A stretch of DNA of 50,545 bases from Clostridia bacterium (GCA_900769075.1 CAAGFE010000103.1:1-50545), one strand, 5' to 3'. Positions 15,154-23,492 are shown, counted from the stretch's first letter. Notes: generated from the sequence alone by a model not told the origin. Translations and numbers: made by a program.

Positions 15154-16703
15154 TGGAGATCAGGAAGCTGTTTGTGTCTGCCCGCAGCGCGACCCTCGAG
15201 CTGCCCGACGGCGGACTCTACCATACGAACAGGGCGTACCGCGTGCTGGTCAACGGCGAGGAGCACGGCACAGCGGAAACGGTGGTGCATTCCATCTACG
15301 GCCTGTGGCCCGACACGAAGTACACCGTGCAGGTGATGGACGGCGACACGGAGCTGGGCTGCATTGCCTTCCGCACGAAGAAGGAGAGCTACACGCTGAA
15401 CGTCCGCCGCTTCGGTGCGGTGGGCGACGGCGTGCATGATGATACCCCCGCCATCCAGGCGGCTATCAACTGCTGCCCGAAGAAGGGCCGCGTGCTGATT
15501 CCCGCAGGGCAGTACCATGTTTTGCCCATCTTTCTCAAGAGCCATGTGCGCATCGAGATCCAGAAGGGCGCGACGCTCCTGCTGAACACCGACCGCAGCC
15601 GCTTTCCGATTCTGCCCGGCATGACCCGTTCCACCGATGAAAAGAGCGATTTGAACCTGGGCTCCTGGGAGGGCAACCCGCTGGATATGTTCGCCGCTTT
15701 CATCTCCGGCAACGGCGTGAAGGACGTGGTGCTCTACGGCGAGGGCGTGCTGGACGGTCAGGCGGATAAAGCCGACTGGTGGATCAACCACCGGACCCGC
15801 CGCGGCGCGTGGCGTCCCCGCATGTTCTTCATCAACGACTGTGAGGATGTGACCGTCCAGGGCATTTCCTTCCGCAACAGCCCGGCCTGGAATCTTCAGC
15901 CCTATTTCTCCCGCAACCTGAAGTTCCTCAACCTCCATGTTACCGCGCCGGCCAACAGCCCCAACACCGACGGCTTCGACCCGGAAAGCTGCAGCCATAT
16001 TCTGCTGGCGGGCACGCGCTTCTCCCTGGGGGATGACTGCATCGCCATCAAGGCGGGCAAGCTCTACATGGGCGCGACCTACAAAACGCCCTGCTCTGAC
16101 CTGGAAATCAGCCATTGCCTGATGGAGGACGGTCACGGCGGCATGACCTGCGGCAGCGAAATGGCCGGCGGCGTGAACAAGGTCTACCTGCACGACTGCC
16201 TGATGCGCAACACTGACCGCGGCCTGCGCATCAAAACCCGGCGCGGACGCGGGGAGCAGGGCGTGATCGACGACATTGTGTTCGAGAACGTCCGCATGGA
16301 GCATGTGGGCACGCCCTATGTGGTCAACTGCCTGTACTTCTGCGATCCCGACGGCAAGACCGAGTACGTCCAGAGCCGCGACAGGCAGCCGGTGGACGAG
16401 CGGACGCCCCGGGTGGGCCGCATCGCTTTCCGCCATGTGACCGCGACGGACGTGACCTGCGCGGGCTACTTCCTGGGCCTGCCGGAGCGCCCCATCGAAC
16501 AGGTGGAGATGGAGGACGTGTCCATCGCCTGCGCGCCGGATGCGGCCCCCATGGTGCCCGCGATGGCCTGCGGGGTGGAGAAGGTCAGCCGGAAGGGCCT
16601 GGTCGCCATCAACGTGGACAAGGTGGTTATGAAGAACGTGACCATCACCGGGCAGGACGGCGTGAAGCTGGAGTGCGTCAACGTCGGTGAGGTCGAGGAA
16701 TAA
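15150..16703 (+). CDS. GH28 polygalacturonase, cytoplasmic, probably exo-acting
   Basis: This hydrolyses polygalacturonate or short oligogalacturonides. The 517-residue protein begins with a fibronectin-III-like domain of about 80 residues (ending GCIAFRTKKES), followed by a right-handed beta-helix. The GH28 active-site motifs are all present: NTDGFD (N272-D274), GDDC (D295 and D296), GHGG (H329) and RIKT. A fibronectin-like domain before the helix is seen in exo-polygalacturonases. There is no signal peptide, so like its partner GH105 it should work inside the cell. GGAG precedes the ATG by 8 bases, and the start overlaps the GH105 stop; an alternative start upstream lies inside GH105 and lacks a site. 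Confidence 0.95.
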   Translation: MMEIRKLFVSARSATLELPDGGLYHTNRAYRVLVNGEEHGTAETVVHSIYGLWPDTKYTVQVMDGDTELGCIAFRTKKESYTLNVRRFGAVGDGVHDDTPAIQAAINCCPKKGRVLIPAGQYHVLPIFLKSHVRIEIQKGATLLLNTDRSRFPILPGMTRSTDEKSDLNLGSWEGNPLDMFAAFISGNGVKDVVLYGEGVLDGQADKADWWINHRTRRGAWRPRMFFINDCEDVTVQGISFRNSPAWNLQPYFSRNLKFLNLHVTAPANSPNTDGFDPESCSHILLAGTRFSLGDDCIAIKAGKLYMGATYKTPCSDLEISHCLMEDGHGGMTCGSEMAGGVNKVYLHDCLMRNTDRGLRIKTRRGRGEQGVIDDIVFENVRMEHVGTPYVVNCLYFCDPDGKTEYVQSRDRQPVDERTPRVGRIAFRHVTATDVTCAGYFLGLPERPIEQVEMEDVSIACAPDAAPMVPAMACGVEKVSRKGLVAINVDKVVMKNVTITGQDGVKLECVNVGEVEE

Positions 16704-16715
16704 ACCAAAAGAATG

Positions 16716-16749
16716 AAGGCAGGCGGCTCGCTCGGGCCGTCTGCCTTTT
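16716..16749 (+). terminator. Intrinsic terminator after GH28
   Basis: AGGCAGGCGGC and GCCGTCTGCCT pair with one wobble and are followed by TTTTC. It may also help end the convergent uxaA transcript. Confidence 0.85.
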
Positions 16750-16766
16750 CGTGTGGGATTGATCGA

Positions 16767-18251
16767 TCACAGCGTCACGCCGGTCTTGAAGATTGCCAGG
16801 TCATGGAAGCCGTTGCGCTCGGAGCACACCTTTTCGCCGCTGGCGACGGTCAGCACATAGTCCATCAGCATCCGGGAAAGCTCGGGCAGGGACTTGCCGT
16901 CCGTCAGCAGCTGACCGGCGTTGAAGTCGATCCAGCCGTGCTTACGGGTCGCCAGGGGGGTGTTGGTGGAAATCTTCACCGTGGGAACGGGGCAGGCGAA
17001 GGGGGTGCCGCGTCCGGTGGAGAACAGCACGATCTGCGCGCCGGAGGAGGCCAGCGCCGTTGCCGCCACCAGGTCATTGCCGGGGGCGGACAGCAGGTTC
17101 AGGCCGGGGGTGCGCACCTTTTCGCCGTAGGCCAGCACGTCCTTGACGGGCGAAAAGCCGCTCTTCTGGGTGCAGCCCAGGGCCTTGTCCTCCAGGGTGG
17201 AAATGCCGCCCGCCTTGTTGCCGGGGGAGGGGTTTTCGTAGATCGTCTGATGATGCTCCTCGAAGTACCGCTTGAAGTCGTTGATGAGCTTCACGGTTTT
17301 GCGGAACATGTCCTCGGTTTCGCAGCGGTCCATCAGGATGGTTTCCGCGCCAAACATCTCGGGCACCTCGGTGAGGATGGTCGTGCCGCCCTGGGCCACC
17401 AGCAGATCGGAGAAGCCGCCGATCACCGGGTTCGCGGTGATGCCGGAGAAGCCGTCGGAACCGCCGCACTTCAAGCCGATCACCAGCTTGGAGGCGGGGC
17501 AGGGGACGCGCTGCTCGCCGCGCATGTTGTCCGCCAGCTCGGTCAGCAGCTTCATGGCCTCTGCGAATTCGTCCTCCACCTGCTGGCAGATCAGGAAGCG
17601 CACGCGATCCTTATCGTAATCGCCCATGTGCTCCTCGATGATGGCGGCGCTGCTGTTTTCGCAGCCCAGGCCCAGCACCAGCACGCCGCCCACGTTGGGG
17701 TGGGTTGCCAGGTCGGCCAGGATGGTGCGGGTGTTCTCCTGATCGTCGCCCATCTGGCTGCAGCCGTAGGGATGGGGGAAGGCATAGACGGTTTCCACGC
17801 CGCCGCCCACCAGCTTCTGCCCCTCGCGTTCCAGGGCCTTGGCAATGTCGTTCACGCAGCCGACGGTGGGCAGAATCCACAATTCGTTGCGCACGCCCAC
17901 GCGCCCGTCCCTGCGGGGATAGCCCAGGAAGGTGGCAGGGGCAGCGGATTCATTCGCGGGCCAGGTGGGGTTCCAGGTGTATTCCAATTCGCCGGAGAGG
18001 CAGGTGTGCAGGTTGTGGACATGAACGTGGCGGCCGGCGGCGATATCCTCCTTCGCGTAGCCGATGGGGAAACCGTACTTGATGACCTTTTCGCCCGCAG
18101 GGATGGCGGTCAGGGCGATCTTGTGCCCGGCGGGAATCGGGTCGATGGCGGTGACGGTCACGCCGTCCACGGTGAGGACAGCGCCCGCGTCAATCGCGCT
18201 CAGGGCGACGGCGACGTTATCCTTCGGGGTGATGCGGAGCAATTCAGCCAT
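16767..18251 (-). CDS. uxaA: Altronate dehydratase
   Basis: This converts altronate to 2-keto-3-deoxygluconate in galacturonate breakdown. The 494-residue protein has both parts of UxaA. The N-terminal SAF-like domain (about 1-100) contains IPAGHKIALTAI and HVHVHNLHT. The large catalytic domain (about 105-494) has FLGYPRRDGRVGVRNELWILPTVG, then HPYGCSQMGDD and LKCGGSDGFSGITANP, whose Cys and His residues bind the metal. AAGGAGG precedes the ATG by 9 bases. It follows uxaB on the same strand, with a terminator-like hairpin in the 60-base gap. No kinase or aldolase for the product is in the window. Confidence 0.96.
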   Translation of the reverse strand: MAELLRITPKDNVAVALSAIDAGAVLTVDGVTVTAIDPIPAGHKIALTAIPAGEKVIKYGFPIGYAKEDIAAGRHVHVHNLHTCLSGELEYTWNPTWPANESAAPATFLGYPRRDGRVGVRNELWILPTVGCVNDIAKALEREGQKLVGGGVETVYAFPHPYGCSQMGDDQENTRTILADLATHPNVGGVLVLGLGCENSSAAIIEEHMGDYDKDRVRFLICQQVEDEFAEAMKLLTELADNMRGEQRVPCPASKLVIGLKCGGSDGFSGITANPVIGGFSDLLVAQGGTTILTEVPEMFGAETILMDRCETEDMFRKTVKLINDFKRYFEEHHQTIYENPSPGNKAGGISTLEDKALGCTQKSGFSPVKDVLAYGEKVRTPGLNLLSAPGNDLVAATALASSGAQIVLFSTGRGTPFACPVPTVKISTNTPLATRKHGWIDFNAGQLLTDGKSLPELSRMLMDYVLTVASGEKVCSERNGFHDLAIFKTGVTL

Positions 18252-18268
18252 GGGATCATCCTCCTTGT

Positions 18269-18300
18269 AAAAAACGGACCGGAAGATGCGTCCGATCCGT
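18269..18300 (-). terminator. Intrinsic terminator-like hairpin between uxaB and uxaA
   Basis: On the minus strand ACGGATCGGA and TCCGGTCCGT form a 10-base-pair stem with one mismatch and are followed by TTTTT, ending just before the uxaA ribosome site. It probably lowers uxaA expression relative to uxaB. Confidence 0.75.
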
Positions 18301-18311
18301 TGAAAATGTCG

Positions 18312-19796
18312 TCAGCAGCCGAACTTTTCTTCCATCACGGCACGCATGCCCTTCTCGATGATGGCCTGGAGGGATTCGGTCACGCTCTCGATCAGGCCGG
18401 GCACCTTGCACAGCTCGGGGCCGAAGAAGGCCTCGTTGGACAGGAACGCCTTGACCTGCCGGCAGGGGCACATATCGCCGGTGGAAGCGAAGAATTCCAG
18501 CACCGCCGCGTCGTCCTGCAAGGTGTAGGTCTCCTCGCCGCGCTTGCACTGCAGCTTGCCGTCCACCAGGATGCTGCCAGCGGGGCTCCCGTCGCCCCGG
18601 TACAGGGACATCAGGCTGGCCAGGGAGAAGGTCAGGTGCGCGGGCAGCTCGCCGGTCTTTTCCACATAGCCCAGCAGGGAGGGCATGCAGCGGGCGCGCC
18701 ACTTGGACACGCTGTTCAGGCAGATGGACAGGAGGGCATGCTTGATGAAGGGGTTCTTGAAGCGCCCGGTCACGGCTTCCGCGAAGGCCATCAGGTCGGC
18801 CTTGGGCAGGGACAGGGTCGGGATGACCTCGTCGTAGAGGGTCTTCTGCATGAAGGTCAGGATCAGCGGATCGTTCATGGCCTGGAGCACGATGTCATGA
18901 CCGCACTGGAAGGCGGCGGGCACGAAGGAAGTGTGCGCGCCGTTGAGGATGCGCACCTTGCGCTGCTTGTAGGGCTTCTGGTTGTCGGTGTAGATGACCG
19001 GCAAACCGCACTGGGGCAGGGGCAGCTCGGCGGAGATGTCCCGGTCGGACTCGATCACCCACAGGCCGAAGGGCTCGGCGGTGACCAGGATGCGATCCTC
19101 GTAGCCCAGCTTCTCCCAGATGGACTGCACCTCGTCCCGGGGATAGCCGGTCACGATGCGGTCCACCAGGGTGGAGGTGAACACGCAGGCGGTGTCCAGC
19201 CAGTTCTCGAACTTCTCGCCCAGGTTCCAGATCTTCGCCAGGGCTTTGACGCACTTCTTCAGCATGATGCCGTTGTCGTCAATCAGCTCCACGGGCAGCA
19301 TCACCAGGCCCTTGTCCTGGGCGTAGTCAAAATGCACCGCACGCTCGTAGAGGAACTTGCACAGCTTGGCGGGGAAGGAGACCGGCGGGCAGGCGTTGAA
19401 ATCGTCATCCTCCTTGAGGACGATGCCGGCCTCGGTGGTGTTGCTGACCACGAAGCGCAGCGTTTCGCACTTGGCGAAGGCGGCGTACCTGTCGTACTCG
19501 GCATAGGCGTCCACCGCATCGGACACGGAGGTGATGAGCCGGGACTGCTCCACCGCCTCGCCGTCCACCAGGCCGCGAAGCACCACGGTGTAGCGGCAGT
19601 CCTGCTCGTGGAACATGTCCAGGTTGCCGAAGGTGATGGGCTTGACCAGCACAACGGAGCCGTTGAAGTCCGTCTTTTCGTTGGCAATGTCGATAAAGTA
19701 GTCAACAAAGGCGCGCAGGAAGTTGCCCTCACCAAACTGAAGCACCTTCACGGGGCGCTTTTCGGCGGGCAGCATGGCAGCGGTCAGACGATCCAT
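18312..19796 (-). CDS. uxaB: Tagaturonate reductase
   Basis: This is an NADH-dependent reductase turning tagaturonate into altronate. The 494-residue length fits the polyol-type long-chain mannitol dehydrogenase family. It has KVLQFGEGNFLRAFVDYFID as the dinucleotide-binding start, FVVSNTTEAGI, and the catalytic Lys/Asn/His region ending in VRILNGAHTSFVPAAF (GAHT). The start at 19796 is chosen because GGAGG lies 8 bases upstream; an ATG five codons earlier overlaps that site. It is the first gene of the uxaBA operon, and its promoter carries a LacI-type operator. Confidence 0.96.
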   Translation of the reverse strand: MDRLTAAMLPAEKRPVKVLQFGEGNFLRAFVDYFIDIANEKTDFNGSVVLVKPITFGNLDMFHEQDCRYTVVLRGLVDGEAVEQSRLITSVSDAVDAYAEYDRYAAFAKCETLRFVVSNTTEAGIVLKEDDDFNACPPVSFPAKLCKFLYERAVHFDYAQDKGLVMLPVELIDDNGIMLKKCVKALAKIWNLGEKFENWLDTACVFTSTLVDRIVTGYPRDEVQSIWEKLGYEDRILVTAEPFGLWVIESDRDISAELPLPQCGLPVIYTDNQKPYKQRKVRILNGAHTSFVPAAFQCGHDIVLQAMNDPLILTFMQKTLYDEVIPTLSLPKADLMAFAEAVTGRFKNPFIKHALLSICLNSVSKWRARCMPSLLGYVEKTGELPAHLTFSLASLMSLYRGDGSPAGSILVDGKLQCKRGEETYTLQDDAAVLEFFASTGDMCPCRQVKAFLSNEAFFGPELCKVPGLIESVTESLQAIIEKGMRAVMEEKFGC

Positions 19797-19854
19797 GGTG
19801 TTTTCCTCCATCCAATCAAATCGGAATGATGTTGTGAGTCAGCGGCGGATGTCG

Positions 19855-19868
19855 TGTAAACGATTACA
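19855..19868 (-). promoter_or_regulatory. LacI-type operator before uxaB
   Basis: TGTAAACGATTACA is a near-perfect palindrome, TGTAA at one end and TTACA at the other around CG. It lies about 8 to 21 bases downstream of the expected uxaB start site. It also fits the CcpA cre consensus, so CcpA binding is an alternative. Confidence 0.8.
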
Positions 19869-19882
19869 TCCCAACCGACAAC

Positions 19883-19911
19883 ATTGTACTCGCTTTTTGG
19901 TTTTCCGTCAA
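19883..19911 (-). promoter_or_regulatory. Sigma-A promoter of uxaBA
   Basis: TTGACG (19906-19911) and TACAAT (19883-19888) are 17 bases apart on the minus strand. Confidence 0.88.
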
Positions 19912-19976
19912 TGCCTTTCTGAGCCGTCCAAGAAGATTGTTTGTTGGAAAATGCGCAGACAGAGGACAAATGCCCC

Positions 19977-20005
19977 TTGCAATATGGGGGCAAAGCGTGT
20001 ATAAT
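19977..20005 (+). promoter_or_regulatory. Sigma-A promoter of the lacI-uxaC operon
   Basis: TTGCAA (19977-19982) and TATAAT (20000-20005) are 17 bases apart. Confidence 0.87.
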
Positions 20006-20010
20006 AAACT

Positions 20011-20024
20011 TGAAACTGCTTACA
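20011..20024 (+). promoter_or_regulatory. LacI-type operator at the start site of the regulator gene
   Basis: TGAAACTGCTTACA matches the same 14-base pattern as the uxaB site with one central change (TG for CG). It covers the expected start site, which suggests autoregulation. Confidence 0.65.
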
Positions 20025-20046
20025 ATGCGGAAAGGAGGAAGCTGCG

Positions 20047-21072
20047 ATGAATATCTATGATGTCTCCCGGCGTGCGGGGGTATCCATCGCAACGGTTTCC
20101 CGGGTGCTGAACAACAGCCCGCATGTGTCGGAGAATACCCGCCGGAAGGTCATGGCGGTGATCGAGGGGACGGGCTATGTCCCCAACGCCTTTGCCCGGG
20201 GCCTGGGGCTGAACACGATGAAAACCATCGGGCTGCTCTGCCCGGATGCGTCCGACCCCTACCTGTCCCAGGCGCTGACCTACCTGGAGCGCGCCTTCCG
20301 CCAGCAGGGGTATGACTGCCTGCTTTCCTGCACGGACAGGGCGTTCTACGCCCGCCAGCAGGGCGTCGAGCTGCTCAAATCCCGCCATGTGGACGGCATC
20401 GTGCTCATGGGCTCCTCCTTCATCGAGGATCACCCGGAGGATAATGACTATATCCGGGATGCAGCGCGGAATGTGCCCGTGGTGCTGCTCAACGGCGCCT
20501 TCCCCTACGACAATGTGTACGGCGTGCAGTGCGATGATCAGCGGGCCGCCAGGGAGGCGGTGCTTTCCCTGCTGGACAGCGGCTGCCAGCGGGTATTGTA
20601 CCTGTATCACTCGCAGAATTATTCCGGGCGCAAGAAGCTTGCTGGCTATCGGGATGCCCATGCGGAGCGGGGGATTCCGGTGGACGAAAAACTCCTGTGC
20701 TTCTTCGACCACGACAAGGGGAGCGTCCATCAGGTCTGCGAAACCCTGCTTCGCCTGGAGCAGGAGGGCCTCCGGTTCGATGCCGTGCTGGCCTCGGAGG
20801 ATATCCTCTCCGTCGGTGCGCTGAAGTACGCCCGGGCCTCCGGGAGGCGCGTCCCCGAGGATTTGTCCGTGATCGGCTACAACAACTCCAGCCTGTGCGT
20901 CTGCACCGAGCCGGAGCTGACCAGCGTGGACAACAAGCTCTTCGCCATCTGCGAACACATCGTCGCCACGATGATGGGCGTGCTGGATGGCAAGGAAATG
21001 CCCCAGAAGACCGTCTTCACCGGGGAACTGGTGAGGCGCGCATCCACCCGTCCCCCCGAGGATCATTCCTGA
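20047..21072 (+). CDS. LacI family transcriptional regulator of the galacturonate genes
   Basis: The 341-residue protein has a LacI helix-turn-helix at the start (NIYDVSRRAGVSIATVSRVL), with the hinge helix NTRRKV through RGLG, and a periplasmic-binding-protein-like effector domain (about 60-335, beginning KTIGLLCPDASDPYLSQALT). It stands between uxaBA on one side and uxaC on the other, and three matching operators lie at the GH105-GH28, uxaB and its own promoters. That points to a repressor released by galacturonate or a derivative such as tagaturonate; the inducer is inferred. AAGGAGG lies 8 bases before the ATG. Confidence 0.94.
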   Translation: MNIYDVSRRAGVSIATVSRVLNNSPHVSENTRRKVMAVIEGTGYVPNAFARGLGLNTMKTIGLLCPDASDPYLSQALTYLERAFRQQGYDCLLSCTDRAFYARQQGVELLKSRHVDGIVLMGSSFIEDHPEDNDYIRDAARNVPVVLLNGAFPYDNVYGVQCDDQRAAREAVLSLLDSGCQRVLYLYHSQNYSGRKKLAGYRDAHAERGIPVDEKLLCFFDHDKGSVHQVCETLLRLEQEGLRFDAVLASEDILSVGALKYARASGRRVPEDLSVIGYNNSSLCVCTEPELTSVDNKLFAICEHIVATMMGVLDGKEMPQKTVFTGELVRRASTRPPEDHS

Positions 21073-21103
21073 AGGAACATAACATATTAAAGGAGAAATG
21101 ACG

Positions 21104-22513
21104 ATGCAGCAATTCATGGACAAGGATTTCCTGCTCAACACCGAAACCGCCCGCGTGCTCTACCATGACTACGCGGCCCAGTGCCCCATCATCGACTACC
21201 ATTGCCACCTCAGCCCCGAGCAGATCTACACTGACCTGCGCTATGACAACATCACCCAGGTGTGGCTGGGCGGCGATCACTACAAGTGGCGCCTGATGCG
21301 CTGCGCGGGCGTGGATGAGCATTACATCACCGGCGATGCGTCCGACTACGAGAAGTTCTGCAAGTGGGCGGAGGTCGTCGGCAAGGCCATCGGCAATCCC
21401 CTGTACCACTGGACCCACCTGGAGCTGCAGCGCTTCTTCGGCTACAACGGCGTGCTGTCCGCCAAGACCGCCGATGAGGTGTGGAACCTGTGCAACGAGA
21501 AGCTGCATCAGGCGAATTACAGCGCCCGCGGCCTGATCGCCATGAGCAATGTGGAAATCATCTGCACCACCGATGATCCCATCGACGATCTGCGCTGGCA
21601 CAAGCTGATGGCGGCTGATGAAACCCTCAAGACCACCGTGCTGCCCGCCTGGCGTCCTGACAAGGCCGTCAACATCGAGAAGCCCGACTTCATGGCCTAT
21701 ATCGCCAAGCTGGCCGCGGCGGCGGAGATGGAGATCGCTTCCTTTGCCGACGTGAAGGCCGCGCTGCGCAAGCGCATGGCTTACTTCCGCGAGAATAACT
21801 GCCGCCTGTCCGATCATGGCCTGAACTACGTCGTGTTCGAGCCCGCCGCCGATGCGGAGGTCGAGGCCATCTTCAGCAAGAAGGCCGCCGGTCAGCCCCT
21901 GACCGACAGGGAGGTTGCCCAGTACAAGACCGCCTGCATGGTGTTCTTCGGCGAGGAATACAAGAAGCTGGACTGGACCATGCAGCTCCACTACGGCTGC
22001 CGCCGCGACAACAACCTCCGCCAGTACGCCAAGCTGGGCCCGGATACCGGCTACGACACCATCAACAACTACGCGCCCGTGGATCAGATGGCGGCCTTCC
22101 TGGGAGAGGTGGAGGTTAAGTGCGGCCTGCCCCGCACCATCCTGTACAGCCTGAATCCCGCGGACGATCAGGCGATCGACACCCTCTGCGGCTGCTTCCA
22201 GGGGAGCGAGGCCGTCAGCAAGATCCAGCACGGCTCCGCCTGGTGGTTCAACGATCATTTCACCGGCATGACCAACCAGCTGACCTCCCTGGCCTCCCTG
22301 GGCTACCTGGCGGGCTTTGTGGGCATGCTGACCGACAGCCGTTCCTTCCTGTCCTATCCGCGCCATGAGTACTTCCGCCGCATCCTGTGCCGCTTGCTGG
22401 GCGAATGGGTGGAGGATGGACGCTTCCCCCAGGATTACGACATCCTCGGCGAGATCGTGACCGGCATCTCCTGCGACAACGCCCGCAAGTACTTCTCTTT
22501 CCCCACCAAGTAA
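21104..22513 (+). CDS. uxaC: Glucuronate/galacturonate isomerase
   Basis: This is the first enzyme of uronate catabolism, turning galacturonate into tagaturonate and glucuronate into fructuronate. The 469-residue protein has the amidohydrolase-like barrel start PIIDYHCHLSPEQI with the metal-binding His pair, the TTDDPIDDLRWHK part and the final LTDSRSFLSYPRHEYFRRILC block. AGGAG lies 8 bases before the ATG at 21104; an ATG two codons earlier is only two bases away from it. It follows the LacI gene by 31 bases and is probably transcribed with it. A terminator follows directly. Confidence 0.96.
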   Translation: MQQFMDKDFLLNTETARVLYHDYAAQCPIIDYHCHLSPEQIYTDLRYDNITQVWLGGDHYKWRLMRCAGVDEHYITGDASDYEKFCKWAEVVGKAIGNPLYHWTHLELQRFFGYNGVLSAKTADEVWNLCNEKLHQANYSARGLIAMSNVEIICTTDDPIDDLRWHKLMAADETLKTTVLPAWRPDKAVNIEKPDFMAYIAKLAAAAEMEIASFADVKAALRKRMAYFRENNCRLSDHGLNYVVFEPAADAEVEAIFSKKAAGQPLTDREVAQYKTACMVFFGEEYKKLDWTMQLHYGCRRDNNLRQYAKLGPDTGYDTINNYAPVDQMAAFLGEVEVKCGLPRTILYSLNPADDQAIDTLCGCFQGSEAVSKIQHGSAWWFNDHFTGMTNQLTSLASLGYLAGFVGMLTDSRSFLSYPRHEYFRRILCRLLGEWVEDGRFPQDYDILGEIVTGISCDNARKYFSFPTK

Positions 22514-22522
22514 GCAAAAAAT

Positions 22523-22556
22523 GCCGGAGCGGTCCGATGAGGGCTGCTCCGGCTTT
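22523..22556. terminator. Terminator after uxaC and HxlR gene; copy 1 of a 34-base repeat
   Basis: GCCGGAGC and GCTCCGGC pair. TTT follows on plus, and ATTTTTT follows on minus, so it can work both ways. The same 34 bases recur at 23493-23526. Confidence 0.85.
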
Positions 22557-22631
22557 GTCGATTTTCATTGGCGGCTGATCCGTGCCCGGGCCAAACAGCG
22601 ACGGAAGAGCGCCCTCTGCGGCCCGCCTTCG

Positions 22632-22949
22632 TTATTGCTCCTGGGCTTTGTAGGCTTCTCCCCATGCAGACATCGCGTCCAGGATTGGTTTCAGACTGTA
22701 TCCGGTTTCGGTGAGGGTATATTCCACTCGCGGCGGAACTTCTGCATATACCTTGCGCACCAAGAGCTTCTTCTCCTCCATATCCCGAAGCTGCGCTGTC
22801 AGCACTTTTTGGGAGACGGTTCCGATGGATTTTTTCAGTTCACCAAATCGTCTGGTGCCATGCATCAGATCACGCAGAATAAGGACCTTCCATTTGTCGC
22901 CGATCATCATCAGCGTTGTCTCAACAGGACAAGCGGGACATGCCATCAT
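22632..22949 (-). CDS. HxlR family transcriptional regulator
   Basis: The 105-residue protein is a winged helix-turn-helix of the HxlR type: MACPACPVETTLMMIGDKW, then RDLMHGTRRFGELKKSIG, SQKVLTAQLRDMEEKKLL and PPRVEYTLTETG. The N-terminal cysteine in CPVE is the position used by the thiol-sensing members YodB and HypR, and a second Cys lies in the same stretch, so redox sensing is plausible. The start is 22949 or the next ATG at 22946; GGAGG is 4 or 7 bases upstream. A 20-base palindrome at 22961-22980 overlaps its promoter. The gene is divergent from a PNPOx-like protein that it probably controls. Confidence 0.93.
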   Translation of the reverse strand: MMACPACPVETTLMMIGDKWKVLILRDLMHGTRRFGELKKSIGTVSQKVLTAQLRDMEEKKLLVRKVYAEVPPRVEYTLTETGYSLKPILDAMSAWGEAYKAQEQ

Positions 22950-22959
22950 CAACCCTCCA

Positions 22960-22988
22960 ATAGTATCCAAAAGGTTACTACAGCACAA
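22960..22988 (-). promoter_or_regulatory. Promoter of the HxlR gene
   Basis: TTGTGC (22983-22988) and TACTAT (22960-22965) are 17 bases apart on the minus strand and are overlapped by the palindrome at 22961-22980. Confidence 0.65.
22961..22980. promoter_or_regulatory. HxlR-type operator palindrome
   Basis: TAGTATCC-AAAA-GGTTACTA is an inverted repeat with one mismatch. It lies between the divergent genes and covers the -10 box and spacer of the HxlR promoter, as expected for an autoregulated HxlR protein. Confidence 0.8.
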
Positions 22989-23000
22989 TAAAGTGCCTGC

Positions 23001-23029
23001 TTTACATGAGATACCGATGCGTGTATTAT
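23001..23029 (+). promoter_or_regulatory. Sigma-A promoter of the PNPOx-like gene
   Basis: TTTACA (23001-23006) and TATTAT (23024-23029) are 17 bases apart. Confidence 0.85.
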
Positions 23030-23078
23030 ATGGCTGATGAGTCGCCGCTGTCAAGGTGAACTCAAAAATGGAGGTGTC

Positions 23079-23480
23079 ATGAGGATGAAAAAAGTCATCG
23101 AATTTTTGAAAGCGAATCCAGTCCAGTACCTTGCGACCGTCGGACGTGACGGCAAGGCAAAATGCAGGCCGTTTATGTTCTGCTGTGAACACGATGGGAA
23201 GCTGTGGTTCTGCACCAACAGCACCAAGGAGGTTTACAAGGATATGCAGGAGAATCCCGCCATCGAGGTGAGCGTGTCTTCTCCCGATTTTGCCTGGCTG
23301 CGCCTGAACGGACAAGCGGTTTTTGAAAACAACATGGCAGTGAAGGAAATCTGCATGCAGAATCCGATTGTCAAGGGACAGTACGGCGAGGCCGGCAACC
23401 CCATCTTTGAGGTGTTCTACTTGGATGCGCCCCACGGCCTGCTGGCTGATTTTTCCGGCAATCCTCCCTATGTGTTTTGA
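23079..23480 (+). CDS. Pyridoxamine 5'-phosphate oxidase-like flavin-binding protein
   Basis: The 133-residue protein has the split-barrel fold of small PNPOx-like proteins: VIEFLKANPVQYLATVG, the CRPFMFCCEHDGKLWFCTN strand pair and TKEVYKDMQENPAIEV, with GQAVFENN later. Such proteins bind FMN or a similar cofactor and reduce small molecules; the true substrate is unknown. GGAGG lies 5 bases before the ATG at 23079. It is divergent from an HxlR regulator, with a shared operator, and ends at the second copy of the repeated terminator. The pair looks like a redox-stress response unit. Confidence 0.9.
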   Translation: MRMKKVIEFLKANPVQYLATVGRDGKAKCRPFMFCCEHDGKLWFCTNSTKEVYKDMQENPAIEVSVSSPDFAWLRLNGQAVFENNMAVKEICMQNPIVKGQYGEAGNPIFEVFYLDAPHGLLADFSGNPPYVF

Positions 23481-23492
23481 GTAATCCACTGC

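Noticed and set aside
16713..19829. A 1038-codon plus-strand frame
   Set aside because: It lies opposite uxaA and uxaB, which have clear family motifs, ribosome sites and a promoter.
19855..19868. CcpA cre site as the only interpretation
   Set aside because: It fits cre fully, but two further variants of the pattern at the other pathway promoters and the adjacent LacI gene favour a local LacI operator. CcpA cannot be excluded.
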